From Pilatotrama ljubarskyi (taxonomy: Eukaryota; Basidiomycota; Agaricomycetes; Polyporales; Polyporaceae), in contig MU277675.1 in assembly GCA_022385805.1 (NCBI GenBank), forward strand, positions 168,152 to 232,151: a stretch of DNA of 64,000 nt. The letters run 5' to 3'. Shown here piece by piece: positions 1-12,388 of this stretch. A program made the translations under genes and the position numbers. The notes beneath the pieces are model-generated. The model made no database searches. It was not told the origin of the DNA and saw only the letters and a program-made list of their open reading frames with translations. The number at the start of each line of letters is the position of its first letter. Position 1 is the stretch's first letter.

Positions 1-1300
1 TTTGTACCCTCACGCGCTTGGACGGGGTATCCACAATACCAGAAAATCCTGCTCGATTGTGCTCGTCGGCTTGCTCGCGTCCCTGCCTACCCTAGGATTT
101 TCTACAATGTTTTGCCCCTGAAACGTCCTTGTGGAGATTGTTAAGCCAATATATGCATCCTTCTTACATATTCCACAGCTATGTGAAGTCTAACTCAACT
201 ACTATCGCCTCATATTGACCCCAAGTTGATGCATTCTGGACAAGCCATTTCATGCCATTGGCATCAATAGTTTCTTTCAGGAAGGCTCTGAATAAATTAC
301 AGAGTTTATACTACACATGTGCAAGGTGCTCCATGCTGCAATATGCAACGAAAGGCCCCTAGGTAGCAGCAGACCTGGCAGGTTGGACAAGTCTGAGGGG
401 TCTGACTGAGAAAAGGTCAGACATGCAGATGCTCAGAGATTTGCGAAAGTACTGATGTCACTAACTGTAGGGCGCGTGAGGCAAACCTCAGCCGGCTGGT
501 ACCGGTCCAACGACTTGCGCGACCGTTCGATGCGCGCGGGAGACAACTTGAGCTTGTCACACGACGACAGGGATGAAGCTTTGAAGTAATGCGTGCGAGG
601 CGGCATACCTGTGGCAGACCTGGTCATCGAGACTGGAGAGCCATCCAAGCGAAAGTCGGATTCAACAGAGGGACTTATGCATGGACCCGGACTCGGAGCC
701 CGAAGCGTCAAAGCGCCCATCATTCGGAGCGCCCATTAATTCTGATCCGTCCAATTTCGATGATGACGCGTTGCCCAAGAACTGTCCTCCCGCACCGCGA
801 GCATCCCGCAACAACGGCATACATCCTAACTGCCCTACAGTCTCAACAGTCTCTTCAGACAATCTGGTTGCTAGCTGCAGCGCATGTCAGTCTATCGTGG
901 TGCTAGTAATCCCGAGTCATGAGGATCATCGAGAGGCGTACTCCAGACCCAACTAATGAATCCAGGCCGAAATTCTACGGATAGAATCGTAGAGGCTGCA
1001 TGCCATTATATCTCAAAGTATGACGAGCGTATCCCATTATCTAGGTAATGGACTCTAGTCTGTCATCAGCCGCATCGCGTATGTCAACGGCGGAAGGGCC
1101 AAAGCGTCGCTTTGCTCGTGCTCATGCCCTGAGAGGACTAAGCAGGTACGCGAACTAGATTTCATATACTGATTTACAGAGTAACCTGCAGCTGAAGCAG
1201 TCACAGGGCTTGATATCTGGATGGATCGGTGGCTAAACTGACGGTAGCCGACCGTTTCGGCGGCGTCGGTACCCATTGTCCTCCCGCCTCGCTTGAGCTC
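1..1300. other. no supported gene (left edge)
   Basis: This stretch holds only short overlapping reading frames on both strands, of about 60-130 residues. None shows a recognisable domain, and none is joined to another by convincing splice sites. It looks less GC-rich than the genes to the right. It may be intergenic, or it may hold the end of a gene outside the window. Confidence 0.4.
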
Positions 1301-1317
1301 CGCGGCTCGAGCTGCGG

Positions 1318-1323
1318 TATAAG
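1318..1323 (+). promoter_or_regulatory. TATA-like box of the Cys4-motif gene
   Basis: TATAAG lies 82 bp upstream of the ATG at 1405, inside a GC-rich and then CT-rich leader. The position is plausible for a fungal core promoter; the assignment is inference. Confidence 0.4.
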
Positions 1324-1404
1324 AAGAACTTGTCCCCCGTCGCCTATGCATCTTTACGCACTGTTCTCCTCTCCCGTCCTTCACCGCTCCCGCCGACGGC
1401 CACC

Positions 1405-2580
1405 ATGAAGGCCATAAAACGCCTGTTCTCGTCTTCTCGTGGGCAATCAAAGCCCGCAGCAGCGTATTGCAGGCACCCCGCTTGCAGGAAGTCTTTCAAG
1501 CCCAGGGACGCCTTCGACCAGTTCTGCTCGCGCGCGTGCCTGCAGGACTACAACTCTCGTCCTTCGCGAACCCGACGTCACATTCCGACCACGCATCCGC
1601 CGCCGCAGCCTGCGCCCTCACGCCACGTCTCCAGGAGCAACTGGGGTACCGGACCAGGGCGTACGCCGCAGCGCCAGGCCGAGTGCCTTAGTCCCCTCAA
1701 CCCACAGTATTATCTCCAACATCCTGGAACAGCGATCGCCACTCCGCATGGAAGCTACTCCTCTCCTCAACCGATTCATCCTACTCCTGTTAGCCACACG
1801 ACGCCCTCTTCGGCCTGGCACTCTCCGCAAGCTGGAGGGGCTTCAACCTGGGCGGCCCACACGCCACAAGCAAGATATGCTTCACCTTACAGTAACGCAT
1901 CAAGCTCTCGGCCTCCACCCGCTAACCCCTCTTACTACAAATCCGACTCTCGGCCTCCGCCCGCCAATCCCTCGCGCTTCACTCCTGCACCTCAGCGCAG
2001 CCCCACTCCTCATCACCCTTTTCCCTCTTCTCATGCCATGGAGCGCGGGCCATCGGCCCCAGCCCAACCCCGCACGCAACACCGGTCTGGCCTACGGACT
2101 CTGCCCGAGAGACCGTCCTCCGCTGGGCACACGCCTGGAGTTGCGCTTATTCCTCTGTTCGCCGATCCCGCCTCTGACTGGCATCTGCGCCCGCCGCGAA
2201 CTCCAACTGTCTCGTCCACCTCGAGTGGCGGCGATGAAGAACGACACGGAGGATTCTACGACGCAGACGGCCGTCCAGTGTTGGCGAGAGGCAGGTACGA
2301 AGACGATGATACGCCGGCGGCGAGGTGGCCTACTACGGACTGGAAGACCGCTTCTTCGGCCACCCTCGTTCCGACCGCTACTGGGGCTGGTCACCGACGG
2401 GAGTCTCGGGCGACTGGACAGAGTGTGCGCGGGTACTGCCAGGCAGAAGAGCCCGCGACCACGGCGTCGCGGCTCCGCGCCAGCCCGCGTCGCACGCCGA
2501 GGCCAAGGTCAAACTCGTTCGGTGGGTTCCAGTTCCCAGAAGCCAGCTCCGAGCTAGGCGGCCTGGAGTTGTTCGCGTAG
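1405..2580 (+). CDS. Pro/Ser-rich protein with N-terminal Cys4 motif
   Basis: An intronless frame of 391 residues. I chose the ATG at 1405 because it sits in a strong context (CCACCATGA) just before the conserved part. Residues about 15-45 carry C-x4-C-x13-C-x3-C, containing F-x-P-R-D and D-Q-F-C-S-R, which looks like a small metal-binding module. The middle is low-complexity and rich in Pro, Ser and His. Near the C-terminus is RPRSNSFGGF, followed by an acidic and hydrophobic tail. The same N-terminal Cys pattern and the same C-terminal decapeptide occur in the 264-residue protein encoded at 23227-24021 on the other strand, so the two are paralogs. I recognise no named family. A metal-binding adaptor whose RSNSF site could be phosphorylated is a guess only. 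Confidence 0.8.
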   Translation: MKAIKRLFSSSRGQSKPAAAYCRHPACRKSFKPRDAFDQFCSRACLQDYNSRPSRTRRHIPTTHPPPQPAPSRHVSRSNWGTGPGRTPQRQAECLSPLNPQYYLQHPGTAIATPHGSYSSPQPIHPTPVSHTTPSSAWHSPQAGGASTWAAHTPQARYASPYSNASSSRPPPANPSYYKSDSRPPPANPSRFTPAPQRSPTPHHPFPSSHAMERGPSAPAQPRTQHRSGLRTLPERPSSAGHTPGVALIPLFADPASDWHLRPPRTPTVSSTSSGGDEERHGGFYDADGRPVLARGRYEDDDTPAARWPTTDWKTASSATLVPTATGAGHRRESRATGQSVRGYCQAEEPATTASRLRASPRRTPRPRSNSFGGFQFPEASSELGGLELFA

Positions 2581-3027
2581 CAGCTGTCTACTCCTTCCCG
2601 CATCGTACATATGGGCGCGCTTTGATGGCGCGGACCCGTCCGTTATGGCAATCGCCCGACGCCGATAGGCGATATGATCACACTCACGCTCGTTTGTTAT
2701 CGTCCTGCTCCTGTCCGCATGTTTATCAGTATCGTATTACGCTTGTCTCGCAACGAACACACCGTCGCTCATTACCCTCTCTCTCCCACTCACTTCTCGA
2801 AGTCGTCGACGCCTCCTGTAGCATATAGTCGCCGTGTATTGTACGTAGTGGACATTATACATTTCGTGTTTCAGAGCCTGCCGCTGTGTTACGTGCATTC
2901 CACAAGAGCCGGGGGGGCAGGTGAGTATCGGCGCGATAACCCGGACGTCAGCTGAGATAGGCTGAGCTGATGAGGCCCGTCCAGCGTTGTGCAGCGCCGT
3001 CACCTCGCCGATAGTGCGTGTGTCGCA

Positions 3028-3034
3028 TATATAG
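3028..3034 (+). promoter_or_regulatory. TATA box upstream of URC1
   Basis: TATATAG lies 53 bp before the start codon at 3087, followed by a CT-rich leader. Confidence 0.5.
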
Positions 3035-3086
3035 CCTCGCCCTCCTCGCTCTCCCCGTCGCGCTCGTCGATCGACACCCAACAGCC

Positions 3087-5098
3087 ATGCCCGTCTCAGA
3101 CGCAGTCCTCACCCAGATCCTCACCCAGCTCGAAGCGCTACAGGTCTCGCAGCAGACTCTCCAGGCCAAGGTGTGTGGCGCAGCACGCACTCAATGCATA
3201 CACCCATTCGCGATCAACTGAGATGCCTTGTAGCTAGATGCATTGACGACCTCGAGGGCGACAAGCCCGCCGTCGTCGCCCCGCAGCGGCGGCACCCCCA
3301 TTCCGGGGCGGCAGGCCGACGCGATGATGTCAACTGAAGCGCCGACGGCTGCCCCGCATAACACCATCATTTCGCCCTCTACCTCGCCCGTCGTCAGCAC
3401 CATCGTGCACCATGGGAAGGACAAAGATAAGGAGAGAGAGAGGCTTTTGTACCCGTCCAGGGTGATGCTCACCAGTGAGTCGCGACGCGTCGGTCGTCTC
3501 TGTGCTGCGCTCACCACGCGCGTCGGCGTGCCACAGCCTATCCCGACCAGCATGGTATCAAGCCCTACCCCCTCAAATGGGGCGCTCCAGACGCACAAAC
3601 GCGCGGGCCTGTCATATGCTCGCGCCTCCCCTCGTCCATCAAGCAGCGGAACGCTATCGGCGCGCACTCCGGGTCTTACTCAATCTACCGTGCCCTGGCC
3701 ATCGCCATGGGCACGCTCAACCCGTCTCACAAGCCGGACTACTCCAAGACAGAGCCTGCGGTGCCAATCCCACCACAGCCCTCATGGTCCGACCCTTCAA
3801 AGATCGTCTCATTCGACCCGTGGGGTCATCTGGTGCCACAGGTGTACAAGCGGGAACTTGAGGAACTCGGGCTGGATGTCCGCCCAAGCATTGCTGTGAC
3901 GCGCGCGCATATGAAACTCACCGAGATCGATGAAGCCGTACGAAAGGGCTCGTTGACGATCGACGGGAAGATCCTGCTGAAGAGCAGACCGCTCGTCAAT
4001 GCGGACATGACACCGAGCACCGAGGATCCCGGTGTAGAGATCAGCATCAGCAAGGCTGCCGTCGAGCCTGTATGGTACCTCCCAGGAGTGGCGGAACGGT
4101 TCGGAATGTGAGTGATATTTCGCAGATTCTCAGACCACCTGATACTGAGAAGTTGCGTAGTTCCGAGAGCCTTCTTCGTCGTGCACTCTTCGAGGATACC
4201 GGAGGGATGTACCCCGAGCTCATAACGCGTCCAGATATCAAGGTTTTCCTACCTCCCATCGGCAACTTGACGGCGTATATCTGTGCGACCGTTTGCTTCG
4301 CTCCGTGGGGATTTGCATGCTGATTCACGCGTTGCGTATAGTCGGGAATCCCGCCTATCTATCAGACGAGTCAAAGGAGCTGACATTGCGCGTTCATGAT
4401 GAGTGTATGCCTCAATCCCCGATACCACCGAGTATTCCCTCTGATGAAGCATGACTAGGCAACGGTTCTGATGTCTTCGGCTCCGACATCTGCACATGCA
4501 AGCCATACCTCATCTACGCGATCGAGGAGTGCATCCGGGGTGCGCAGCGAGGCGGCGTTGGCCTTGTCGTGTACTTCCGCAAAGAGGGCCGTGCTCTCGG
4601 TGAGGTCACGAAGTACCTTGTCTACAATCTGCGCAAGCGTGGCGGAGACTCCGCCGACAAGTACTTCAAGGCGACCGAACTTATCGCCGGCGTGAAGGAT
4701 ATGCGCTTCCAGGCACTCATGCCCGACGTACTCCATTGGCTCGGTATCAAGAAGATCGACAACATGGTATCGATGAGTGACATGTACGTGACTCCAACAT
4801 GCTTTGAGACGTACCTCGGTCAAGCAGACTCATACCACGCGCAGGAAATACGACGCCATCGTGCAATCTGGTATCCCCATCCACAAACGTTACGACATCC
4901 CTGGTGCGTCTTCCCATGGCTGCCTAGCTAGTTGTGCTAACACCCTCTCGCCTTACCTCAGAACATCTCCTACCTCCTGACTCCCGTGTTGAAATCGACG
5001 CGAAGATCGCCGCTGGTTACTTCTCGCACAACAAGAAGATCACCGAAGCCGACCTTGTCAAGACTGTCGGCAGGACATGGGAAGAGACGGAGCACTGA
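3087..5098 (+). CDS. URC1: URC1-type GTP cyclohydrolase II homolog
   Basis: Eight exons (3087-3170, 3234-3474, 3537-4107, 4161-4282, 4342-4404, 4459-4783, 4845-4903, 4962-5098) add up exactly to 533 codons plus stop. The protein has a variable Ser-rich N-terminus of about 110 residues and then the uracil-regulated protein 1 body. Blocks seen include GIKPYPLKWG, LFEDTGGMYPELITRPD, HDECNGSDVFGSDICTC and YFRKEGRALGEVTKYLVYN. The three cysteines of the HDEC...ICTC block correspond to the zinc ligands of GTP cyclohydrolase II, and the FRKEGR block to its nucleotide-handling loop. In yeasts URC1 belongs to the URC pathway, which degrades uracil so it can serve as nitrogen source; the chemistry of the URC1 step is not settled. 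It is convergent with Dicer, 164 bp apart. Family assignment is strong; the riboflavin enzyme RIB1 is the less likely alternative. Confidence 0.88.
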
Positions 5099-5262
5099 TC
5101 TGAGACTGACCACCTGAACCTGCTATCCTGGTAGACGTTGTGCATGGGTATAGCTTGTAGCCGTAGCTGTATCATAATCGCGGAAGTGTACATTGAACGT
5201 CGGAATCATACAATTGCAAATGTTCATACAGCGTTCATTGGTGACAGTGATACAGTTCTCGC

Positions 5263-8200
5263 TTACTCGTAATCTGGCACATCTCTCGAACCGTTCTCTT
5301 CCGCAGCATCCTCCTCCTCGATGGGAATTATATCGTCCGGATCGACGTCCATGACCTCAAGCTTCTTGATGGCCCGCTCCGCCGCAGTGAATCTGACCTC
5401 GTCCTCGCTAACCCGGCTTCGGTACGACGTCGACACGTCCAGCAGTTCCTCCTCGTCCAGAAGTACCGTGCACTTGACCTTGCCCTTCTCTTTTTCAATC
5501 TTGTAACCGACCTTCTTCTGTGGGTTCTGCCTGGCCGCCCAGATTCCGAGGCGCGAAACGGGATGTAAGACGTCGACGTCGTCCACCACGACCCGCTCGA
5601 TAATCTGCATCAGGCCGAGGCTTCGCATGACTCGCCGCACTGCGTCCAGGCTGCCCATCGAATCCACGTAGACCGCACCGAGTACGCTCTCCACCATGTC
5701 GCTGATGAATTTCGGCGCCTGCAGACTCGTCAGCGCCGCCCAAGGGTATATGGTGTCCTCCTCCAACGCCTTCGCGATTGCGGGGCCGTGCTTCTGGAAG
5801 CGCGCGAACGTGAGGTTCTGATCCTCAAGAACACGATGGCTGGAGTGGAGGAGACACTGCCAGAGGTGAATGCGCTGAGAGTCGTCAAGCGTAGACAGCC
5901 CGGTCTCGGGCGTCCACGTAGGCATGACAGACTCGACGGTGACAGATGTGCTGAGACAAGTGTAGGCGAGGATATGCGAGTTCACGGCGGCCTCCTTCTT
6001 GATGTGCATGTACCCCGGGGTGTAGTTCTTCCCGGGGGCATGGTAGAGGTAGTCAGTGACGACCATGTCGAGCGCAGCATCGCCGAGGAACTCAAGCCGC
6101 TCCAAGGACATGACGGCGGAGTCTCCCTGGTAGCTCGCGTGGGTGAGCGCCTGGACCAGGAAGGTGCGCCGGGTAAAGCTGTAGTTCAGCATCCGCTCGA
6201 CGAGCTCGAGTTGCTCGGGCAGATCATCCAGGTCCTCGACTCGATGCATTTCCTCAATCCGCTCCGGCAGCTTCTTCCAGGATATGCCCAGGCCAAAACG
6301 CTTCGCGCACTCGATGGCGAGGTCGAACCCGCCGTGCTCATATGCGGCGCCTATGAGCGACTCAACGACGTCCGCAAGCATCTTGGTAGAGAGCTCCTCG
6401 GCCTTCTTCCTCTTGTCCATATTGTTTTTTCCCTTTTCGCCTATTACATTGACTTTGCTGGGAGCCTCCACCTCGGGCTCAGCAACAGGCTCATCGGGAG
6501 TACACCGGATAGAGGACGCGTAATGGGGTTTCCACTTGCGAGGTACGAAGCGGTCCCGGATGATCCACTTGTAGAGGCCTTTCTGGACGGCCTCCTTTGC
6601 GAGGTTCGAGTTCGCCACGGCATGATCCTTCCTGCGGCTGAGGTACCCTTCGTGCCACAGAGGGAACTCGGCGTACAGCTGGTTACTGGTGATGAATTTT
6701 AGGACTGTATCGCCCAGGGTCTCCAGACGCTGATAGTGAGTGCGCTCCTGCGAAATTGGAGCCGTGGTGGCCGTCAAGAGCAAGGGAAGGGGGACGGAGG
6801 ACACAGGCGTCTTGACGAGGAGGTCGGTCCGCAGAGCGTCCACGGTCAGAGCATTCGCGAGCCAGCGAAGGACAGATGGGAGCATTAGGGCGTACTGGAC
6901 CTCGTTGGGCGAAGCTAGCTCGACCAAAGCATACTGCGGATGAAGCAGGAACGGCGAGTCTTCCGCCGGGACGACTTGGCGGCCGTCGGTGCTCTCGAGA
7001 GTGAAGGGGATCAGGAAGTTCCTGCGCTTCGGCAGGGACCCAACGACCATGAGCGGGTAGGATATCTGAATGTCCGGATACATCTCGTACTGCACACGGA
7101 AGTTCTCTTCCTCCTCTGCGGATAAGGGCTCGTCTCGCCAACTCAGGAGTCGGAGCGGCTTGTCGAACTTGCTGAAGCCCCTTACAATGGCGAGGTCCGT
7201 AGGGTACGAAAAGCGCTTCCCAAGCGCAGCCGCGTTCGCCACGAACGGACCCTCGGACGCCCCAGTAAGCCCTTTCGAGTGGCGTTCTTGCTGCCACCTG
7301 CGACGCTCCTCCCACGTCTGCTCATCCGGCCATTGAGCGGCAGGCAAGAAGAGGTAGGCGAAGTCCAGCTTCTCGCGTTCCATGCGGGATCCGTAGAGCA
7401 TGAAGAAGAGCCGGTAGGTGTACTCCCTAGCGCGTCGAATCTCGTCGTCGCACACTGGAGCAGACTTGGCGCTCGAGATTTTCACGGAAGCCTCACCGAG
7501 CTTGGGGATGTACAGCTTGGGGAAGTCACACTGGGCGAAGGATGGCAATGGTCGGCGCGTGAGCATGCGCAAGGTCGGAAGTCCACGGATGATGACATCA
7601 TGCGCGAACCAGGTCGTTGCATCCTCTGATACGGCCCAAGGGTCCACCTGGATCGTAACGCGCGCAGTGCTCGCCCGCTTCGCGACCTCCGCAAGCATGG
7701 CCTCGACCTCTTCCTTCTTGTCAGGTTCGATGGCAGTGCTGAGAGGCAACAGATGATTGTCGAGCAGGCCCGCTTTGTAGAGCTCGATATAGGCCTGGAA
7801 AGCGGCATGTTGCTGGGCCTTGCGCTTAGTGCTATGTATGCGCGGGGTCGTGAACTTGCGAAGACTGCGAAGATGTCAGCAAGGACGCCAATTTGAGAGA
7901 CAGTGATCACGGACTGTTTGGGCAGTGCCCGTGGAAGCGTAACCGTAGCGCCCCAAGGACCTTGGTATGTATGGGGGGAAGAAGTAGGCTGAGAGTGCCA
8001 TCCCTCGACATAGTCAGGAGGGTCAAGCTCGTATATCGGGACGTGACTGTCCTGGCCACCACTGGGGATGACAGCACAGAAGTGGTTAAGATGGGGAATA
8101 GCAGAATCTAGGGTGAGCAGGGCACTGCGGCAAAGGTGTAAGCTGCATCATGAGGAACGAACTCTTGAACATTGCTCACCCGGTGGAAGCCACTTCGAAC

Positions 8201-10085
8201 TCCTTATACCCGTCCATGCCATCGAAGGCTGCATCCTCTTCAACAGGAATGGTCACGTCTCTCTGGGGGTCGTTGTAGGCAACCATCATTCGACGCTCGG
8301 TCTCTTCCCACTCCTTCACCTTCTGCGGGCCAGTCTTCTCGAACATAATGATGAAGCTGCTCCGCTTCCGACGCGCGCGCCCGCGGCTCTGTGCCCACGC
8401 GACGACGTTTGGCGGGGGGTCGAACCGGATGACGCTGCCGCACGCCTGGATATCGATGCCCTCTTCTGCGACGGACGTAGACACGATGAGGTTCTTATCG
8501 CCGATCTTGAAGTCGCGCAGCGTGTCTGCCTGGCTCTCTGAAAGAATGCTGCGGGTGATGTCTAGGAAAGAGTGGCGCTTGAAGCTGGACGATGTCCCCA
8601 GAAGACAACCGACGCGGAAGAGCTGGGCGGTCTCGGGGATGCGCTGTAGCAGCTCCGCCAGAGCAAGGACGGTGTCACGCCGGGTGACGAAGATGAGACC
8701 GCTGTAGTCTTCGTCCCTCGATCGGAAGAGGCCTTCCTCAACGATCAAGGAGTCGACCAGTGCGCGGACCTTGGGTGTGATGCCGTTGACAATTTTGTCG
8801 GTGTCCGAGGAGGGCATTGTGACATGCACCCGGGAGATGATGCTCAACAAGTAGCGCTTCTCCCTCTCCTGCCAGGCGGACATGATGTTGTTATACGGGT
8901 TCGCGGCAATCTTCGCACGCTCGATGACCTTCGCAACATACCAGTCCGCCGCCCATGGGCCCAACTCAATACAAATGTCCTGCGCAGCACGGGCGAAGTC
9001 ACGCAGACCCTTGTGCGTGAAGGTGTCCTCCTTGTCAACGGCCTTGGACAGCTGTTGGTCTAATCGGCGACGGTCGTCTCCGGGTTGCAGTCTTGCCAGG
9101 CGACTGCGGAGGGCGACGACATACGGGTCGTCCTCGATATTGAGCGTATCGACCACAGCTTGGAGCGCTTGGTAGTTGACGGATGGGAGTCCATCCCATG
9201 TGTGAATGGGAGAGGCGTAGAGGACGTGTTTGAACTCAGGCCGGAAAACGTGTTCTGCCAATTCGTCGCGATTCTTGCGGGAAGAGCGGATGGTGCTGTC
9301 GAGATTGTTCTCGAGGTCTCTACAGCGCTCATAAGACACTCTCCGACATGATGCTTAACTGAGGATCTGCACCTGAACGCGGCATCCACATTGCCGCCGT
9401 ATATGGGACTGGCGGTCAAGCCCAGTACTACGGGACGAACGCGCGCTGTTGAGTCGGCGGAGTTGGTGCGCGGGGGAAGACTGAAATAGAAGTTCTTCAT
9501 AATCATGTTGTATGGGTGTTTACCGGTAGCGTGGTGAGCTTCGTCGAAAACCAGCAAGCCGACGTCGTTGCCGAGGTCAACGTATGCCTACCAAGTTTAA
9601 GTGAACAAGCAGCAATGCGCAAAGGGCTTAACTCACATGATGCAATGCGTCGAGCAAGACCTGCGGGGTCGTAACCATGATTCGGTGGGACGCGAGGATC
9701 CTCCGCCACAGTGACGCATCTTTCCATTGATTAGGTTCGGACGCACCAGATACGACGCCGACGGACACCGGTATAGCAGTCTTGATCACTTCGTACTGTT
9801 GCTCAACCAAGGCGACTGTGGGCGCAATGAACCACGAGACCTGTCGGTGGATGGATTGTCACACGCCGCATGTTACGCGACTAAGGCATGACGCACCTTG
9901 TGAGAGTGGCCTTCGGCTTCGTGTTTCATTCTCAACACAGCGATGTGAGTCTTGCCCGATCCAGTGTCGAGGGCGATGATAAGGTTGCGGTGCAGAGCTT
10001 CCTCGAGCAATTCCTGCTGGTACGCTCGCGTATGCACGATCCGCGGAGCATCGACAAGCGGGTCATCGTTCGGAGTAGTAGACAT
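5263..10085 (-). CDS. dcl: Dicer-like ribonuclease III
   Basis: This enzyme cuts long double-stranded RNA into small RNAs for RNA interference. It starts at 10085 and is read on the minus strand through several short introns into one 828-codon last exon. In order I see: helicase Walker A (DTGSGKTH) near the N-terminus; a DEAH box in [15 protein letters not shown]; motif III (LGLTASP); the C-terminal helicase half with [12 protein letters not shown] and motif VI (QSRGRARR); a linker matching the Dicer dimerisation region; RNase IIIa ([12 protein letters not shown], later [14 protein letters not shown]); RNase IIIb ([13 protein letters not shown], later [13 protein letters not shown]); and a divergent dsRNA-binding domain ending in [11 protein letters not shown]. 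The acidic catalytic residues of both RNase III domains are present. I could not place a PAZ domain with confidence. The protein ends in an acidic tail. The exon joins near 7750-8175 and 9350 are the least certain. Confidence 0.93.
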
Positions 10086-10320
10086 CGTAGTGGGGATGAA
10101 ATGTAGAGGACAGTCGCGGGGCGGTGTTCTTAACTAGTGCCTGCGCGAGTGGCTACGATGAGTGAGGAACAACGCCGGTGAGTGGCTCAGGCAACTTGGA
10201 TGCGACGAACGTTGTACCGAGCACATAGCGAACAAAGTGGGACGCGTACTTTCTAATCACGACGAGACGAGCAGGTCTGGTGTTGGCAGATGCCTACCTC
10301 AGTAGTCCTCCGTCTCGAGG

Positions 10321-10328
10321 TATATAAG
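10321..10328 (+). promoter_or_regulatory. TATA box, probably of the potassium channel transcript
   Basis: TATATAAG lies about 370 bp upstream of the assigned ATG at 10694, so the leader would be long or hold a 5' intron. The divergent Dicer start is 236 bp away on the other side. Confidence 0.4.
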
Positions 10329-10693
10329 AGCTCGGAGTGGGCGTGCTACCGCAGCATGATCAGATAACCGCTGGATATATGCGGGATGCATTGAGTGGGC
10401 GACGGAAGTTTCATCGCATATTCATTACACACGCCAGGAGTGTACCAGTAAGGGCAGCGAGGAAGACATTTGAGACGGCGCAGAAGACAGTCTGTGCGGA
10501 AATGCGCAGGACTGCAGCAGTCGTTGATGCGGTCGGAAGGAAGGCCGCAAGAGGCGCTCGTTGTCCCCGGCGCGAACTCCGTCGCTCGCGGCAACCCGCG
10601 CCCATCCTCCTTTCCGCAGTGTACCACGACCACCGCCTTCGACGTCCGCGGGCAACGCTCCCGCTGCCGTCGCTTCATCTTCTCCCCGGCCAG

Positions 10694-12388
10694 ATGGCGC
10701 AGACAATCCCGCTTTCTCGTATCACAACCCCTCGGAGTTCTAGTCCTTACGTCCCGGCCCCGGACAGTCCTGGACAGGCCGAATTCCAAAATGGCCTCGC
10801 GTACGGAGAAGCGGACGAAGCCCGGAGCATGTCCCCATCATGGCAGAAGGAGCTCTACATGCTCGTGGAGCAACCCACGTCTTCTCAAGCAGCCTTCCTG
10901 ATCCACGTATTCACGACATTCTTGATTGTCATCTCCGCTGTGGTCACCGTTCTCGAGACTGTCCCTGCGTTTCACTCTATATCTGCCAGCGTCTGGTTCG
11001 GTCTGGAAACAACACTGGTTGTACTGTTTACTATAGAATACATCGCACGATGCGTCGCTCATGCCACGTCCTGGATGAGATTTGCCAAGTGGATCGTCTG
11101 TAAGTTTCGAAGTCTCCGGTGGTTGCACATGGGCTTACCGCATCCGACACCGCCCACAGCTTTCTTTGGGATCATAGACTTGCTGGGTATACTGCCGTAT
11201 TACATTGAGATCGCTCTGCAACAAGACACTGTGAGTCTCTTTGCCACTCTCCAAGTCGTCCAATCCTCTGAGACATGCGTTCAGTCAACTCTCTTCAGGT
11301 TTACAATCCTGCGTACCTTTAGGCTACTGCGTGTATTCCGACCATTTCGCTATAATAACACCATACTCCTGCACGTCTCTCCGGACTCTCAAGAGATATC
11401 CACCGCTAATCCTCTCCTAGCACCATCGAAGTCATGTACCTCTCCTTTCGCCGGTCGCAACACGCCCTGCTCGCCCTTTCTTTCTTCGTGGTCATGGTTC
11501 TGGTCGTATTCAGCACGCTCCTGTGAGTAATACACATTGGCTGCCCATTGTGTATGCAGGACAGACCTGTTCACTAGTTACTTTGCCGAGAGAGGCACTT
11601 GGGACGAGACACTGGGAACGTTCCTGAATTCGGACGGGGATCCGAGTCAATTCGCGGTGGGTAGCAGCTTGTAGGTCGCGTGTGGGGTAGCTCACCTTCC
11701 ACCCTATGCGCTAGTCAATACCTGCTGCGGGATGGTACGTGGATTCCAACATCATCCTACACCGTGCTGGCGCTGACATGGTGTGCGGCTCAGGTTCGTT
11801 CTAGTCAGTGAGTGACCAGCCACTGAATGTGCCCCTCGTTGACTAGCCTGACAATGCCTCTAGCCATCACCACTGTAGGTTACGGCGAGATCACCCCTCG
11901 GTCGTTCTTGGGACGAATCGTCACCCTCCCGTTGCTCGTCTTCGGCTTGCTCCTCATCGCATTGCCTACGTTCGTGCTCGGGAGAGAATTCAGTCTCGTG
12001 TGGGAACTCATGGAAGAGAATCAGGTTTGTCTCCTCCGCATGCTCCGATGCAGTCATTTTAAAACCTTTTGCTTCTCTGCTGCAGCAAACCCACGAGACG
12101 GACGAAGACGTAGAACCCCTCCACGATCCGCTCGCCTCCCCTATGCTCAGACGGTCGCGTTCGGTCCGCGATCTCGCGAACACGACGGGTCTCTGGCAGC
12201 ACGCCCAAGAAGAAATCACCCGACCCCGCAGAGTCGCCAGCAACTCCCTCCCTGCGCAGTCACAGGCGGAACTATCTGCGCAGATAGCGGAACTGCGTGC
12301 GAAGGTGGAAGCGCAGGAGGAGATGCTGGGGCGGATCATGCGCGCAGTGGAGGGACGCGGTATGGGAGGCGGATCGCGCAGCAGGTAG
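10694..12388 (+). CDS. voltage-gated potassium channel (Kv type)
   Basis: This multi-exon gene encodes a six-helix cation channel of the plasma membrane or an internal membrane. S1 (FLIHVFTTFLIVISAVVTVL) is followed by S2 (VWFGLETTLVVLFTIEYIAR), S3 (FFGIIDLLGILPYYIEI), and a canonical S4 with arginines every third position (ILRTFRLLRVFRPFRY). After S5 comes the pore with selectivity filter TTVGYGE, then S6 (LPLLVFGLLLIALPTFVLG). The C-terminal tail has a short amphipathic repeat (about the last 45 residues, AELRAKVEAQEEMLGRI) that could form a coiled coil for tetramer assembly. Exon boundaries in the pore region (11700-11870) are not fully resolved. It carries all the parts expected of a working Kv channel. 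The start codon is the first ATG in frame with S1; an upstream exon is possible. Confidence 0.87.

Noticed and set aside
5788..6702. Plus-strand frame of 304 codons opposite Dicer
   Set aside because: Antisense shadow of the RNase III exon, which carries unmistakable catalytic motifs.
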